Below, in pieces: positions 1 through 7,121 of a stretch of DNA of 64,000 nt. Both the position numbers and the translations under genes were made by a program. Positions within the stretch are counted from its first letter, which is position 1. The number at the start of each line of letters is the position of its first letter. The notes under the pieces were generated by a model. It saw only the letters and a program-made list of their open reading frames with translations, was not told where the DNA came from and made no database searches. Source of the DNA: Spirochaetaceae bacterium (GTDB lineage: Bacteria > Spirochaetota > Spirochaetia > SZUA-6 > DRHE01); assembly GCA_020353535.1 (NCBI GenBank), contig CP070696.1:995681-1059680 (forward strand). The letters run 5' to 3'.

Positions 1-684
1 CACCGCAGGCTCATCCTTCCCCAATTGGGAGCTCCGGGGGTGCAGGCCCATATCGTGAAAGAACACACGGGATTCGCCGTAGCCTACGGCCCGGTGTACG
101 CCCGCGACCTTCCCGCCTACCTCCTGGCGGGAGGCAAGGCAACGGCGAAGATGCGGGAGGTGCGCTTCGGGTTCAGGGAACGGCTGGAGCTCACGCCCAT
201 GGAGATAGTTCCCGCCTTGAAGGGATTCCTGATCTTTCTGGCCGCAGTGTTCGTCCTCTTCGGCCTGCAGCCACAGGGAATTCTGTTTCGCAGCATCGCT
301 TCCAGCGGCATCCCCGTGATGATCCTTGGTGCCGCCGCCCTGCTGGCCAGTACCTTCCTTACCCCCCTGCTGTTGCCCTGGATCCCTTTCCGTTCCTTCG
401 CCCTGAAGGGATTCCTCGTCAGCGGGGTAACCACAGCGCTGCTCGTAGTTCTGATGCGGGGGCAAGCGCTTGAAAGCGCTTACCTGCTGGCCTTTAGTCT
501 GGTTTTCTTTCCGGCGGCAGGCTCGTACTTGGCCCTCCAGTTCACGGGGAGCACTTCCTTTACCAGCATTTCAGGAGTCAGGAAGGAGCTCAAGTTCGCC
601 CTGCCCCTCTACATCGGGGCGGGGGGTGTTTCCTTGATACTGTTCGTCCTTTACAAATTGCAGGAATGGGGGATAGGGCTATGA
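1..684 (+). CDS. hgcA: HgcA, mercury-methylating corrinoid protein (3' part)
   Basis: HgcA is a membrane-anchored corrinoid protein that passes a methyl group to Hg(II). The frame is open from base 1, so the N-terminal corrinoid domain with its cap-helix Cys motif lies outside the window. What remains (227 residues) matches the later part of the family: the end of the corrinoid domain (QLGAPGVQAHIV, YGPVYARDLPAYLLAGGKAT), the linker MREVRF, then about five hydrophobic segments, with the GSTSFTSISGV and RKELKFALPLY stretches before the last one. The next gene overlaps by ATGA (681-684) and encodes HgcB, the obligate partner, which strongly supports the call. Family recognition is from memory; the diagnostic cap-helix motif could not be checked here. 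Confidence 0.9.
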   Translation, partial: HRRLILPQLGAPGVQAHIVKEHTGFAVAYGPVYARDLPAYLLAGGKATAKMREVRFGFRERLELTPMEIVPALKGFLIFLAAVFVLFGLQPQGILFRSIASSGIPVMILGAAALLASTFLTPLLLPWIPFRSFALKGFLVSGVTTALLVVLMRGQALESAYLLAFSLVFFPAAGSYLALQFTGSTSFTSISGVRKELKFALPLYIGAGGVSLILFVLYKLQEWGIGL

Positions 685-980
685 AGTACCTGGCAAATGT
701 GGTCAGCCTGGAGCTGATTTCCGAGCGGTGCACAGGCTGCGGTCGCTGTCTGGAGGTCTGCCCCCGTTCCGTGTTTGCAAAAAACGGTAAGACCGTGCGC
801 ATCACGGATCGGGATTTGTGTATCGAGTGCGGCGCCTGTATGATGAACTGCTCCTTTGATGCGATCCGGGTCAACGCGGGTGTGGGCTGCGCCGCGGCCC
901 TCATCAACGGTTTGATAAAAGGTGGGCAGCCGGAGTGCGGCTGCAGCGAGGACAGCGCTTCCAGCGCATCCTGCTGTTAG
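681..980 (+). CDS. hgcB: HgcB, 2[4Fe-4S] ferredoxin of mercury methylation
   Basis: HgcB is the ferredoxin thought to reduce the corrinoid of HgcA and help deliver or release mercury. The 99-residue product has two ferredoxin clusters (CTGCGRCLEVCP and CIECGACMMNC). The ECGAC form of the second is typical of HgcB. They are followed by the GVGCAAALI stretch and a tail that ends in a vicinal Cys pair (SSASCC), both hallmarks of the family. The start at 681 is preferred over the in-frame ATG at 666 because it gives an ATGA overlap with hgcA and follows a GGGGGA ribosome site. Its 3' end overlaps the convergent histidine kinase gene by a few bases, so no separate terminator fits between them. Confidence 0.93.
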   Translation: MKYLANVVSLELISERCTGCGRCLEVCPRSVFAKNGKTVRITDRDLCIECGACMMNCSFDAIRVNAGVGCAAALINGLIKGGQPECGCSEDSASSASCC

Positions 981-2278
981 GCAGACCTGGATAGAGTCAT
1001 CTCCACGACCACCCCGCCCTCCACGCGATTGCGGATGCTCAAGGCTCCACCATGCAGCTCGGCGATGCGTTTGGCGATCGTCAAACCCAGCCCGGAGCCG
1101 GGGGAGCTGCGGGCATATTCCCCGCGGTAGAGGCGATCGAAGACCTTTTCCAATTCCAGGGGGGGTATCGGCTCTCCCGAGTTTGCCACGGCGATCAGAG
1201 TGCCTCCGTATTCAGCAGGTCCGATGGACAGTTCGATTGTTCCCGCCCGGGGCGTGTGCCGGAGAGCGTTGGCCAGGAAGTTGGTCACTGCCCGTTGAAG
1301 CAGAGCGGGATCGGCCCGGAATGTTTCGATCTGTCTCTGCGATTGGAAGCGAATCTGCTTGTTGACCGACTCAGCGGTAAACCGCTCCGTGATTTCTTCA
1401 ATAAAAGCAGCAGCCGTCACCTCCTCTATCGAAACCTTAATCTCCGGGGATTCCAGGCGCATCAGCTCTTCCAGGTCGGCGACCAGGGTTTCGATCCGGA
1501 AAATTTCCTTCAGGCTCTGGTCGATCCGATCCGTGGAGAGGTCGAGAACTCCGTCCCGCATTCCCTCGAACTGGGCTCGCATGGCTGCAATCGGGGTGCG
1601 CAGATCGTGGGCGATGTCCTGCACCCACTGGCGGCGGATACTCCTCTCCCGCTGAAGCTGTTCCCCCAGTCGATTGGTGGAGCGGGCGATCCGGGCGATC
1701 TCTTCCGCACCTCTTTCGGGCACGCGCATCGAAAGATCCCCCCGGCTGATGCGGTCAAGGCCTTGGGCCAGGAGAACCGCCGGACGGCTGAGGCTGCGGG
1801 AGAACAGCAGTGCAAAAGGTACGGCGATGACCAGGGCCAGGGCAAGACCCAGCCAGATCGTCAGGCGCAGGGAATTGAGGAAGCGGCTGTTGGCCGCATC
1901 GTTTTCAAAACGCATAAGGCCGCTGCGGTAGAAGCCGATCAAGCGTCCCTCCTCTTCGACCGCGATCAGCTCACCCTGCCCCCCCTGATTTACGGCGCTG
2001 CTCCGTCGGCGCCCGCCCTCTCCTCGATTGGAAAAAATCAGCTCCTTCCCCGAATCGTAGACGAACAGCGGCACGTCTTCCGGAACCACGACCGCAGGGG
2101 GTCCGGGAAAGCGAACAAGGATCTCCCGAGCCGCCTGCTCCAGCTGCACGGTTCTGGCGCGGGACCACTCGTCGAGGGAGCGCCGGAATCCGGCCACTGA
2201 GACCACCGCCATAACGGCGATCAGGATCATCAGTGCCGAGAGGAGCGTGATCAGGGTTCGTACGAACAGGCGCTTCAC
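977..2278 (-). CDS. Sensor histidine kinase of a two-component system
   Basis: An inner-membrane sensor kinase of 433 residues, partner of the OmpR-type regulator directly upstream. It has one TM segment near residues 6-28, a periplasmic region of about 105 residues, a second TM segment (WLGLALALVIAVPFALL), a HAMP linker (RISRGDLSMRVPE), a HisKA box with the phospho-acceptor His (DIAHDLRTPIAAM), an N box (NFLANALRHTP) and a G2 box (GSGLGLTIAKRI). The GTG start at 2278 overlaps the regulator stop as GTGA; a longer reading frame would run back into the regulator gene. The sensed signal is unknown. The pair is divergent from the DUF2202/NapH-like operon and convergent with hgcB, so that operon is the natural candidate target (inference). 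Confidence 0.92.
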   Translation of the reverse strand: MKRLFVRTLITLLSALMILIAVMAVVSVAGFRRSLDEWSRARTVQLEQAAREILVRFPGPPAVVVPEDVPLFVYDSGKELIFSNRGEGGRRRSSAVNQGGQGELIAVEEEGRLIGFYRSGLMRFENDAANSRFLNSLRLTIWLGLALALVIAVPFALLFSRSLSRPAVLLAQGLDRISRGDLSMRVPERGAEEIARIARSTNRLGEQLQRERSIRRQWVQDIAHDLRTPIAAMRAQFEGMRDGVLDLSTDRIDQSLKEIFRIETLVADLEELMRLESPEIKVSIEEVTAAAFIEEITERFTAESVNKQIRFQSQRQIETFRADPALLQRAVTNFLANALRHTPRAGTIELSIGPAEYGGTLIAVANSGEPIPPLELEKVFDRLYRGEYARSSPGSGLGLTIAKRIAELHGGALSIRNRVEGGVVVEMTLSRSA

Positions 2279-3012
2279 TGGGGGATTCCCGAAAAGCGAT
2301 AACCGAAGCCCCGTACCGTTTCGATCCATCCCGGATTATCCGGTCCCGGATGGCCGGCCCCCGGACGGCCGGCCCCCGGATCGCCGAGTTTGGCCCGCAG
2401 GTTCTTGATGTGGGTATCTACGGTCCTCTCCGATCCTTCCGCAACCAGGTAATCCAGGCTTTCACCGAGAAGCCGCTCCCTGCCCACCACCACTCCCGCA
2501 TGGGTGGCCAGATAAGAGCGGATCTTCCACTCCGCCGAGGTCAGAGTGATCTCATTACCATCCACCGTGGCTCGATGCGCCGCCTCATCCATCTCCAACT
2601 CCCGCTCGCCCAGACGCCAGCGCCTCGCTTGGTAGAGGCGGTCCTCTCCCCGCCCGCTGCGGCGCAGGACCGCTTCGACCCGCAGGGACAGCTCCTTTGG
2701 AGAAAAGGGCTTGACTACGTAGTCGTCTGCACCGAGCTCGAAACCGGTAATCCTGTCCGATTCGGAACTCTTGGCGGTAAGAAAAATGATGGGCATGGTG
2801 TGGGACTTGCGCAACTTACGGGCCAAGAGGAAGCCGTCGCCGTCGGGAAGCATGACATCCAGGACGATGAGATCCGGCGGCCTGGTATCCACCGCTTCGA
2901 GTACTCCCGTGATGCGCGGGAACTCGACAATTTGGTTATCGTTCAAGCGCAGGTACGAGCATACCGCCTCTCTCAGGGTATCATTGTCCTCAACTACGAA
3001 TATCCGTGCCAT
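2275..3012 (-). CDS. OmpR/PhoB-family response regulator
   Basis: A DNA-binding response regulator of 245 residues. The receiver domain (1-120) has the acidic pair near residues 9-10, phospho-acceptor Asp52 (VLDVMLPDGDG), the switch TAK and the conserved Lys in KPFSPKELSLR. The C-terminal winged helix (about 130-245) carries the typical TLTSAEW, SERTVDTHIKNLRAKLGDP and RGFGYRF stretches. It is unusual in having a Pro/Gly-rich insert just after KLGDP, encoded by a 15-bp tandem repeat. It is the first gene of a bicistron with the kinase (GTGA overlap). Its start is 143 bases from the divergent DUF2202 gene, so it probably regulates that shared region. Confidence 0.94.
   Translation of the reverse strand: MARIFVVEDNDTLREAVCSYLRLNDNQIVEFPRITGVLEAVDTRPPDLIVLDVMLPDGDGFLLARKLRKSHTMPIIFLTAKSSESDRITGFELGADDYVVKPFSPKELSLRVEAVLRRSGRGEDRLYQARRWRLGERELEMDEAAHRATVDGNEITLTSAEWKIRSYLATHAGVVVGRERLLGESLDYLVAEGSERTVDTHIKNLRAKLGDPGAGRPGAGHPGPDNPGWIETVRGFGYRFSGIPQ
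2348..2381. repeat. 15-bp tandem repeat inside the response regulator gene
   Basis: The unit GGAYGGCCGGCCCCC occurs twice in full (2348-2362 and 2363-2377) and begins a third time. Because the unit is five codons long it keeps the frame, and on the minus strand it encodes GAGRP and GAGHP followed by GPDNP. It lies between the last recognition-helix residues and the C-terminal hairpin of the winged-helix domain. Such repeats can change length by slippage without breaking the protein. Confidence 0.85.
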
Positions 3013-3061
3013 GCTCCGCTACACCAATAGTACTCAACTTGGGAAACCTCCTACAAGTTCC

Positions 3062-3083
3062 TTCACACAATCTTCATAATCCC
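3062..3083 (+). promoter_or_regulatory. Candidate response-regulator direct repeat in divergent region
   Basis: Two adjacent 11-mers start with TTCA (TTCACACAATC and TTCATAATCCC) in the 143-bp region between the OmpR-type regulator and the DUF2202 gene. An 11-bp period is typical of OmpR/PhoB dimer sites. The similarity is modest and no clear -35/-10 pair was found around it, so this is a suggestion only. Confidence 0.3.
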
Positions 3084-3155
3084 TCCACGCCGGCTCTACA
3101 CGCTCACTGTACCATTAATCTCGAAGAACAAGAAAAACCACGAGGAGGTTTTCAA

Positions 3156-3668
3156 ATGAAGCGATTCAACGCAAAGGTAATGTTTCTGGTTGTGGCCCTC
3201 AGCACGGCCGCAGCCCTGGTTTCTTTCGCAGAGAGTGTGGACTTCGGTGCCATGGGAGCCGATGGGAAATCCGGCTTGACCATCGATCAGATGCTCACCT
3301 ACGCCATCCAGGACGAGTACCTGGCTCGGGCGGAGTACGAGCTGATCACCGAAGAGTACGGCAGCATCCCTCCCTTCAGTAACATCATGGCCGCCGAGGA
3401 GCGGCACGTCGAGTGGGTGACGGAGCTTTTGGATAAGTATGGTTACGTTGTGCCGAAGGATACGGCTCATCGTTACGTGGCGCTGCCGGAGGACTTCGAA
3501 TCGTCCTACCAGACGGGCGTCCAGGCGGAGATCGACAACATCGGCATGTACGAATCCTTCCTGCGGGAGGACCTTCCCGACGACATTCGGGATCTGTTCG
3601 AGCGGTTGAAGCGGTCCTCGGAGAACCATCTGCGAGCGTTCCGCAACAACCTCAACCGCTACAACTAG
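3156..3668 (+). CDS. Exported ferritin-like DUF2202 protein
   Basis: A 170-residue exported protein with a signal peptide (MKRFNAKVMFLVVALSTAAA, cleaved near SFAES) and a four-helix ferritin-like domain of the DUF2202 type. Possible di-iron ligands are visible in AEYELI, EERHVEW (ExxH), EIDNIGMYE and ENHLRAF. The start at 3156 follows a strong GAGGAGG site; an upstream in-frame extension to 3006 lies in the divergent promoter region and has no such site. The biochemical role of DUF2202 is not established. It is the first gene of a run with a membrane ferredoxin and a DUF4405 protein, suggesting a role in periplasmic electron or iron handling (inference). Confidence 0.88.
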   Translation: MKRFNAKVMFLVVALSTAAALVSFAESVDFGAMGADGKSGLTIDQMLTYAIQDEYLARAEYELITEEYGSIPPFSNIMAAEERHVEWVTELLDKYGYVVPKDTAHRYVALPEDFESSYQTGVQAEIDNIGMYESFLREDLPDDIRDLFERLKRSSENHLRAFRNNLNRYN

Positions 3669-3681
3669 GGGAGGCAGTCAC

Positions 3682-4566
3682 GTGGCGAAAACGAGCAAGA
3701 CAAACAGCGGCAAATCCGCACGTGCGCGGAAGGCGGCAAATCTCCGCCTGATCGTCCAGATCTTCTTCTTCGCACTGATTGCTCTGGTCGCCGTGAATCA
3801 CGCTCTGGAGGAGGCGGGGAAAGCGATTCCGGTGCTTTCCTCCGCCTCTCTCCACGCCATCTGTCCGTTCGGCGGCGTGGTCTCGGTGTATCAGTTTATT
3901 ACGGCGGGAACCTTCGTGCGCAAGATCCATTCTGCCTCGTTCATATTGATGTGGATCGTATTTGCCCTGGCCCTGTTTCTCGGACCGGTGTTCTGCGGCT
4001 GGGTCTGCCCCTTCGGAAGCATCCAGGAGTGGTTCGGGAAGCTCGGCAAAAAGATCTTCAGGCGTCGTTACAACCGACTCATTCCCTACAAGTACGACAG
4101 AATCCTGCGCTACCTGCGCTACCTTATGCTGGGTTGGGCTGTATACATGACCGCGGTGACCGGCACCCTGGTGTTCGCCGACATCGATCCCTACTTCGCC
4201 CTGTTCAACTTCTGGACATCAGAAGTGGCCATCGGCGGACTGATAATCCTGACTGCGGTGCTGGTATTGTCCCTGGCCGTGGAGCGACCCTTCTGCAAGT
4301 ACGCCTGCCCATACGGTGCACTGCTCGGGGTCTTCAATCTGTTCCGCATCTTCAAGGTACGGCGCAACACCTCCACCTGCATAAACTGCAAGGCCTGCGA
4401 CCGCAGCTGTCCAATGAATATCCCGGTCAGCACCAGTGGAGCGGTGCGGCACCATCAGTGCATCAGCTGCCTGAAATGCACCTCGGAACAGGTTTGTCCT
4501 GTTGAAAACACCGTTGAACTGACCACGATCAAGCTCGAGACATTAGCAGAGGAGGCGGCCTCATGA
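3682..4566 (+). CDS. NapH/NosR-like membrane 4Fe-4S protein
   Basis: A 294-residue polytopic membrane protein of the NapH/MauN/NosR C-terminal type, likely passing electrons between the quinone pool and a periplasmic or cytoplasmic acceptor. TM segments lie near 22-40, 85-104, 146-166 and 183-200. The family's CP motifs are visible: CPFGG (61), FCGWVCPFG (104-112) and FCKYACPYG (204-212). They are followed by two ferredoxin clusters near the C-terminus (CINCKACDRSCP and CISCLKCTSEQVCP). The second cluster has a spacing of five between its third and fourth Cys. The GTG start at 3682 follows GGGGAGG. The gene sits 13 bases after the DUF2202 gene and overlaps the next gene by ATGA. Confidence 0.9.
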   Translation: MAKTSKTNSGKSARARKAANLRLIVQIFFFALIALVAVNHALEEAGKAIPVLSSASLHAICPFGGVVSVYQFITAGTFVRKIHSASFILMWIVFALALFLGPVFCGWVCPFGSIQEWFGKLGKKIFRRRYNRLIPYKYDRILRYLRYLMLGWAVYMTAVTGTLVFADIDPYFALFNFWTSEVAIGGLIILTAVLVLSLAVERPFCKYACPYGALLGVFNLFRIFKVRRNTSTCINCKACDRSCPMNIPVSTSGAVRHHQCISCLKCTSEQVCPVENTVELTTIKLETLAEEAAS

Positions 4567-5369
4567 CCCTGAGAAGCAGACACATCATACCGATCGTCTT
4601 GGGAGTCTTCATTATCGGCATCGGCGCTACCATGATTTTCAATCTCTGGCAGACCACTTCCAGTAAGATCCCCGCAACCTACAGCTCCGGGGAGTTCGCC
4701 GGGGAGTACAATCCCGCGGATATTCGCGGCTCCTACAGCTTCGGGGATATCGCAGAATCCTTCGGAGTTCCGGTAGCGGTCCTGGCCAGCGCCTTCGCCG
4801 TCGATGAGTCGGAAGATCCGGTGGAGTTTCTCTGCAAGGAGCTGGAGGATCGTTACGCCGGGCTGGACGGTGGCGAGGTCGGCACCGATTCGGTTCGCTG
4901 GTTCGTGGCTCTGTACACCGGTCTACCGTACACCCCGGCTGAAGATACCCTGCTACCTGCACCCTCGATTTCAGTTCTGAAAGCACGCTTGAACGAAACA
5001 GAGCTGGAGGATGTGCGGGCCAAGACGGTCAGCTTTTCCGGACTCACGACGGTTGAGCAGGCCGGAACGGTGGAGGCAGCTCCCATAGAGGAAACTGCGG
5101 CGGCAACAGAGACAGCACCAGCATCTGAATCCGCTGCGGAGCAGGCGGTGACCCACATCGAAAGCGAGGCCGGTGAGGTCAAAGGCAAAACCACTTTCGG
5201 GGAACTTCAGTCCTGGGGTGTGAGCAAAGAGACGATCGAACAGGCTCTCGGCCTTCCGATCGGGAAAGCGGGCGTTACCGTGCGGGACTACTGTGTCGAG
5301 AATGGCATCGAGTTCTCGACGGTGAAGGATGCCCTGCAGGAGGCCGTAGATCGGGCTCTTAACCAGTAG
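4563..5369 (+). CDS. Membrane-anchored protein with two similar small domains
   Basis: I do not recognise a named family with certainty. The 268-residue product has one N-terminal TM anchor (residues 7-29) and then two related helical segments. The first (about 58-130) begins YSFGDIAESFGVPVAVL and the second (about 206-268) begins TTFGELQSWGVSKETIEQAL. Between them lies a low-complexity Ala/Glu/Thr linker (EAAPIEETAAATETAPASE). Both halves follow the pattern F-G-(D/E)-(I/L)-x3-(W/F)-G-V, so an internal duplication is likely. It is translationally coupled to the NapH-like gene by ATGA, and a DUF4405 gene follows. It may be an accessory or scaffold subunit of that membrane electron-transfer unit (inference). 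Confidence 0.75.
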   Translation: MTLRSRHIIPIVLGVFIIGIGATMIFNLWQTTSSKIPATYSSGEFAGEYNPADIRGSYSFGDIAESFGVPVAVLASAFAVDESEDPVEFLCKELEDRYAGLDGGEVGTDSVRWFVALYTGLPYTPAEDTLLPAPSISVLKARLNETELEDVRAKTVSFSGLTTVEQAGTVEAAPIEETAAATETAPASESAAEQAVTHIESEAGEVKGKTTFGELQSWGVSKETIEQALGLPIGKAGVTVRDYCVENGIEFSTVKDALQEAVDRALNQ

Positions 5370-5428
5370 CAGGGCGAAGATCGATACTTCGCAGAAAGCA
5401 TAACAAATCATCAGGAGGACTACCAATC

Positions 5429-5812
5429 ATGGATAAGAAAAAGCGGCCGAACAAGGCTCGTATCAACTACTACGTGGATATCATCATCGCGATCAGCTTC
5501 GTGCTGGTGGCAGTTTCGGGGATGATCCTGTTTTTCGCTGGCTCCGGTGGCGGCTATCAAGGCGGCCGCAATCCCCGCTACGCCCAGGAGATCCTGGGTG
5601 TCAGCCGTCAGATGTGGAAAAATCTTCACGACTGGGGCGGGATCGTGATGCTCGGCGGCGTGTTCCTGCATCTGGTACTGCACTGGAAGTGGATCGTCTG
5701 CATGACCCGGAATCTGTTCAAGGGACGAGGGGAACGCAATACCGGACCGGCAGCCGGCAGGGCCATGAAGGCCGAGCTACCGGTTGCAGAGAGCTGCCCG
5801 GTGGAAGGCTGA
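5429..5812 (+). CDS. DUF4405 cytochrome-b-like membrane protein
   Basis: A 127-residue protein with two TM segments (about 12-35 and 72-90). The His residues in NLHDWGG and in GVFLHLVLHWKWI suit haem ligation, as proposed for DUF4405 proteins, which resemble a half cytochrome b. It follows the NapH-like gene and the two-domain protein on the same strand with a good GGAGG site 12 bases upstream. It probably completes a small membrane redox module. A hairpin terminator 60 bases downstream ends the operon. Haem binding is inferred from the His pattern only. Confidence 0.82.
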   Translation: MDKKKRPNKARINYYVDIIIAISFVLVAVSGMILFFAGSGGGYQGGRNPRYAQEILGVSRQMWKNLHDWGGIVMLGGVFLHLVLHWKWIVCMTRNLFKGRGERNTGPAAGRAMKAELPVAESCPVEG

Positions 5813-5870
5813 TTCCGAACTCCCTATATCGAGGGAACCAGGAATCCGCTCGTGCCACAATTATGAAGCA

Positions 5871-5901
5871 AAGCTGCTCTCGCAGGAGAGCAGCTTTTTT
5901 T
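5871..5901 (+). terminator. Rho-independent terminator of the DUF2202-DUF4405 operon
   Basis: A perfect 11-bp stem (5871-5881 with 5886-5896) closes a GCAG loop and runs straight into a tract of Ts. It is the clearest intrinsic terminator in the window and lies 58 bases after the DUF4405 stop codon. In the remaining bases up to the dehydrogenase start at 6098 no convincing promoter was found. Confidence 0.92.
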
Positions 5902-6097
5902 CATTCAGTCACGCTCGGCCATTCCTGCCTCGGAGGTTCAAGATACCGTATGCGTGCACCCCGCATTCCGACACAAGGTTAAAAAAACAATGAAATCTTG
6001 GCAAAATTGGCGATATACATCACCGCAATTTACGATATGATTAAGTTAAAATGAGGGGAATATTCTGACTAATTCTCGGAGATGATCTACAACAACC

Positions 6098-7051
6098 ATG
6101 AAGGCAGCTCGATTACTCAAACCACATGTGTTTGAACTAGTTTCGGTACCCGACCCGGTGCCACGGGAGGATGAGGTCATAATTCGAGTAATAGCGTGCG
6201 GAGTATGTAGGGGTGATTTCAATAAGTGGAACGGCATAAGCGATCAATACCCGCGGGAACCCGGTTCCTCCGGCCATGAGGTCTATGGCACGATCGAAGA
6301 ACTGGGATCGAAAGTGGAAAACCTCAAAATCGGTGATACAGTCTCCTCCATTCGTTTTCCGGGCAAGGGATTCGCGGAGCTCGCCCTTGCAACCGCGAAG
6401 CATGTCAGCCGTGTACCGGGGGAACTTAAAAACGACGTTATTCTCGGGGAGCCCCTGGCGTGCGCTGTAAATGCCATCGGAAGGGCGAAAATAAAGCCGG
6501 GGGACAGTGTACTTATAGTGGGTATCGGATTCATGGGAGCTCTTGCCCTGAAGCTGCTCACAATATCGGGAGCCGCTCCGCTGATAGCGGTGGATATCTC
6601 TGAGTTCAGCCGAGATCTGGCAAGACGAATCGGCGCCGATTTCGTTTTTGACCCGCAGGATACAAGGAGTATTGATAAAATCAAGAAACTGGTCGGAGCC
6701 GATGGTCTAAATTGCGTTGTCGAGGCAACTGGAACCCAGGAAGCACTGGATTATTGTACTGAAGCCGTCTCAGTTAGAGGCACATTGGTCATCTATGGTT
6801 ACCATGTAGATAACCGTAGATCGATAAACATGCAGTTATGGAATTGGAAAGGGATAGATGTAGTAAACGCTCACGAACGGGATCAGGATAATTATTTTCG
6901 TGGCATGTTGAAGGCTTTCAACCTGCTGAAATACAACAAGCTCACCTTCGATCTCATCACCCATGAGTTTGACTTGGATGCAATCAACGATTGTTTTCAA
7001 TTCATCCGTAAAAGACCACCAGGCTATATAAAAGCAGTGATAAAGCCCTGA
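6098..7051 (+). CDS. Zinc-type alcohol dehydrogenase family protein
   Basis: A cytoplasmic medium-chain dehydrogenase of 317 residues. The N-terminal GroES-like domain has the catalytic-zinc Cys in ACGVCRGDF and the GHEVYGTI stretch with the zinc-binding His-Glu. The Rossmann domain carries VGIGFMGALALKLL. The four-Cys structural zinc loop is absent, which accounts for the short length compared with about 340-350. Probable substrates are sugar alcohols, amino alcohols or a similar secondary alcohol; the sequence does not decide. It is convergent with the ABC importer genes and is the only plus-strand gene of the catabolic island, so it may oxidise an intermediate of that pathway (inference). 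Confidence 0.85.
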   Translation: MKAARLLKPHVFELVSVPDPVPREDEVIIRVIACGVCRGDFNKWNGISDQYPREPGSSGHEVYGTIEELGSKVENLKIGDTVSSIRFPGKGFAELALATAKHVSRVPGELKNDVILGEPLACAVNAIGRAKIKPGDSVLIVGIGFMGALALKLLTISGAAPLIAVDISEFSRDLARRIGADFVFDPQDTRSIDKIKKLVGADGLNCVVEATGTQEALDYCTEAVSVRGTLVIYGYHVDNRRSINMQLWNWKGIDVVNAHERDQDNYFRGMLKAFNLLKYNKLTFDLITHEFDLDAINDCFQFIRKRPPGYIKAVIKP

Positions 7052-7121
7052 GTGGCTGTATTGAGCCTCTTCGATTGTAGGTATGTAGGCGGTTTTTCAG
7101 GCCGGCCGGCATTGAAGCAGC

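Noticed and set aside
1052..2200. 382-codon plus-strand open frame opposite the histidine kinase
   Set aside because: It is antisense to a kinase with every expected motif; its translation is Gly/Arg/Gln-rich without recognisable domains.
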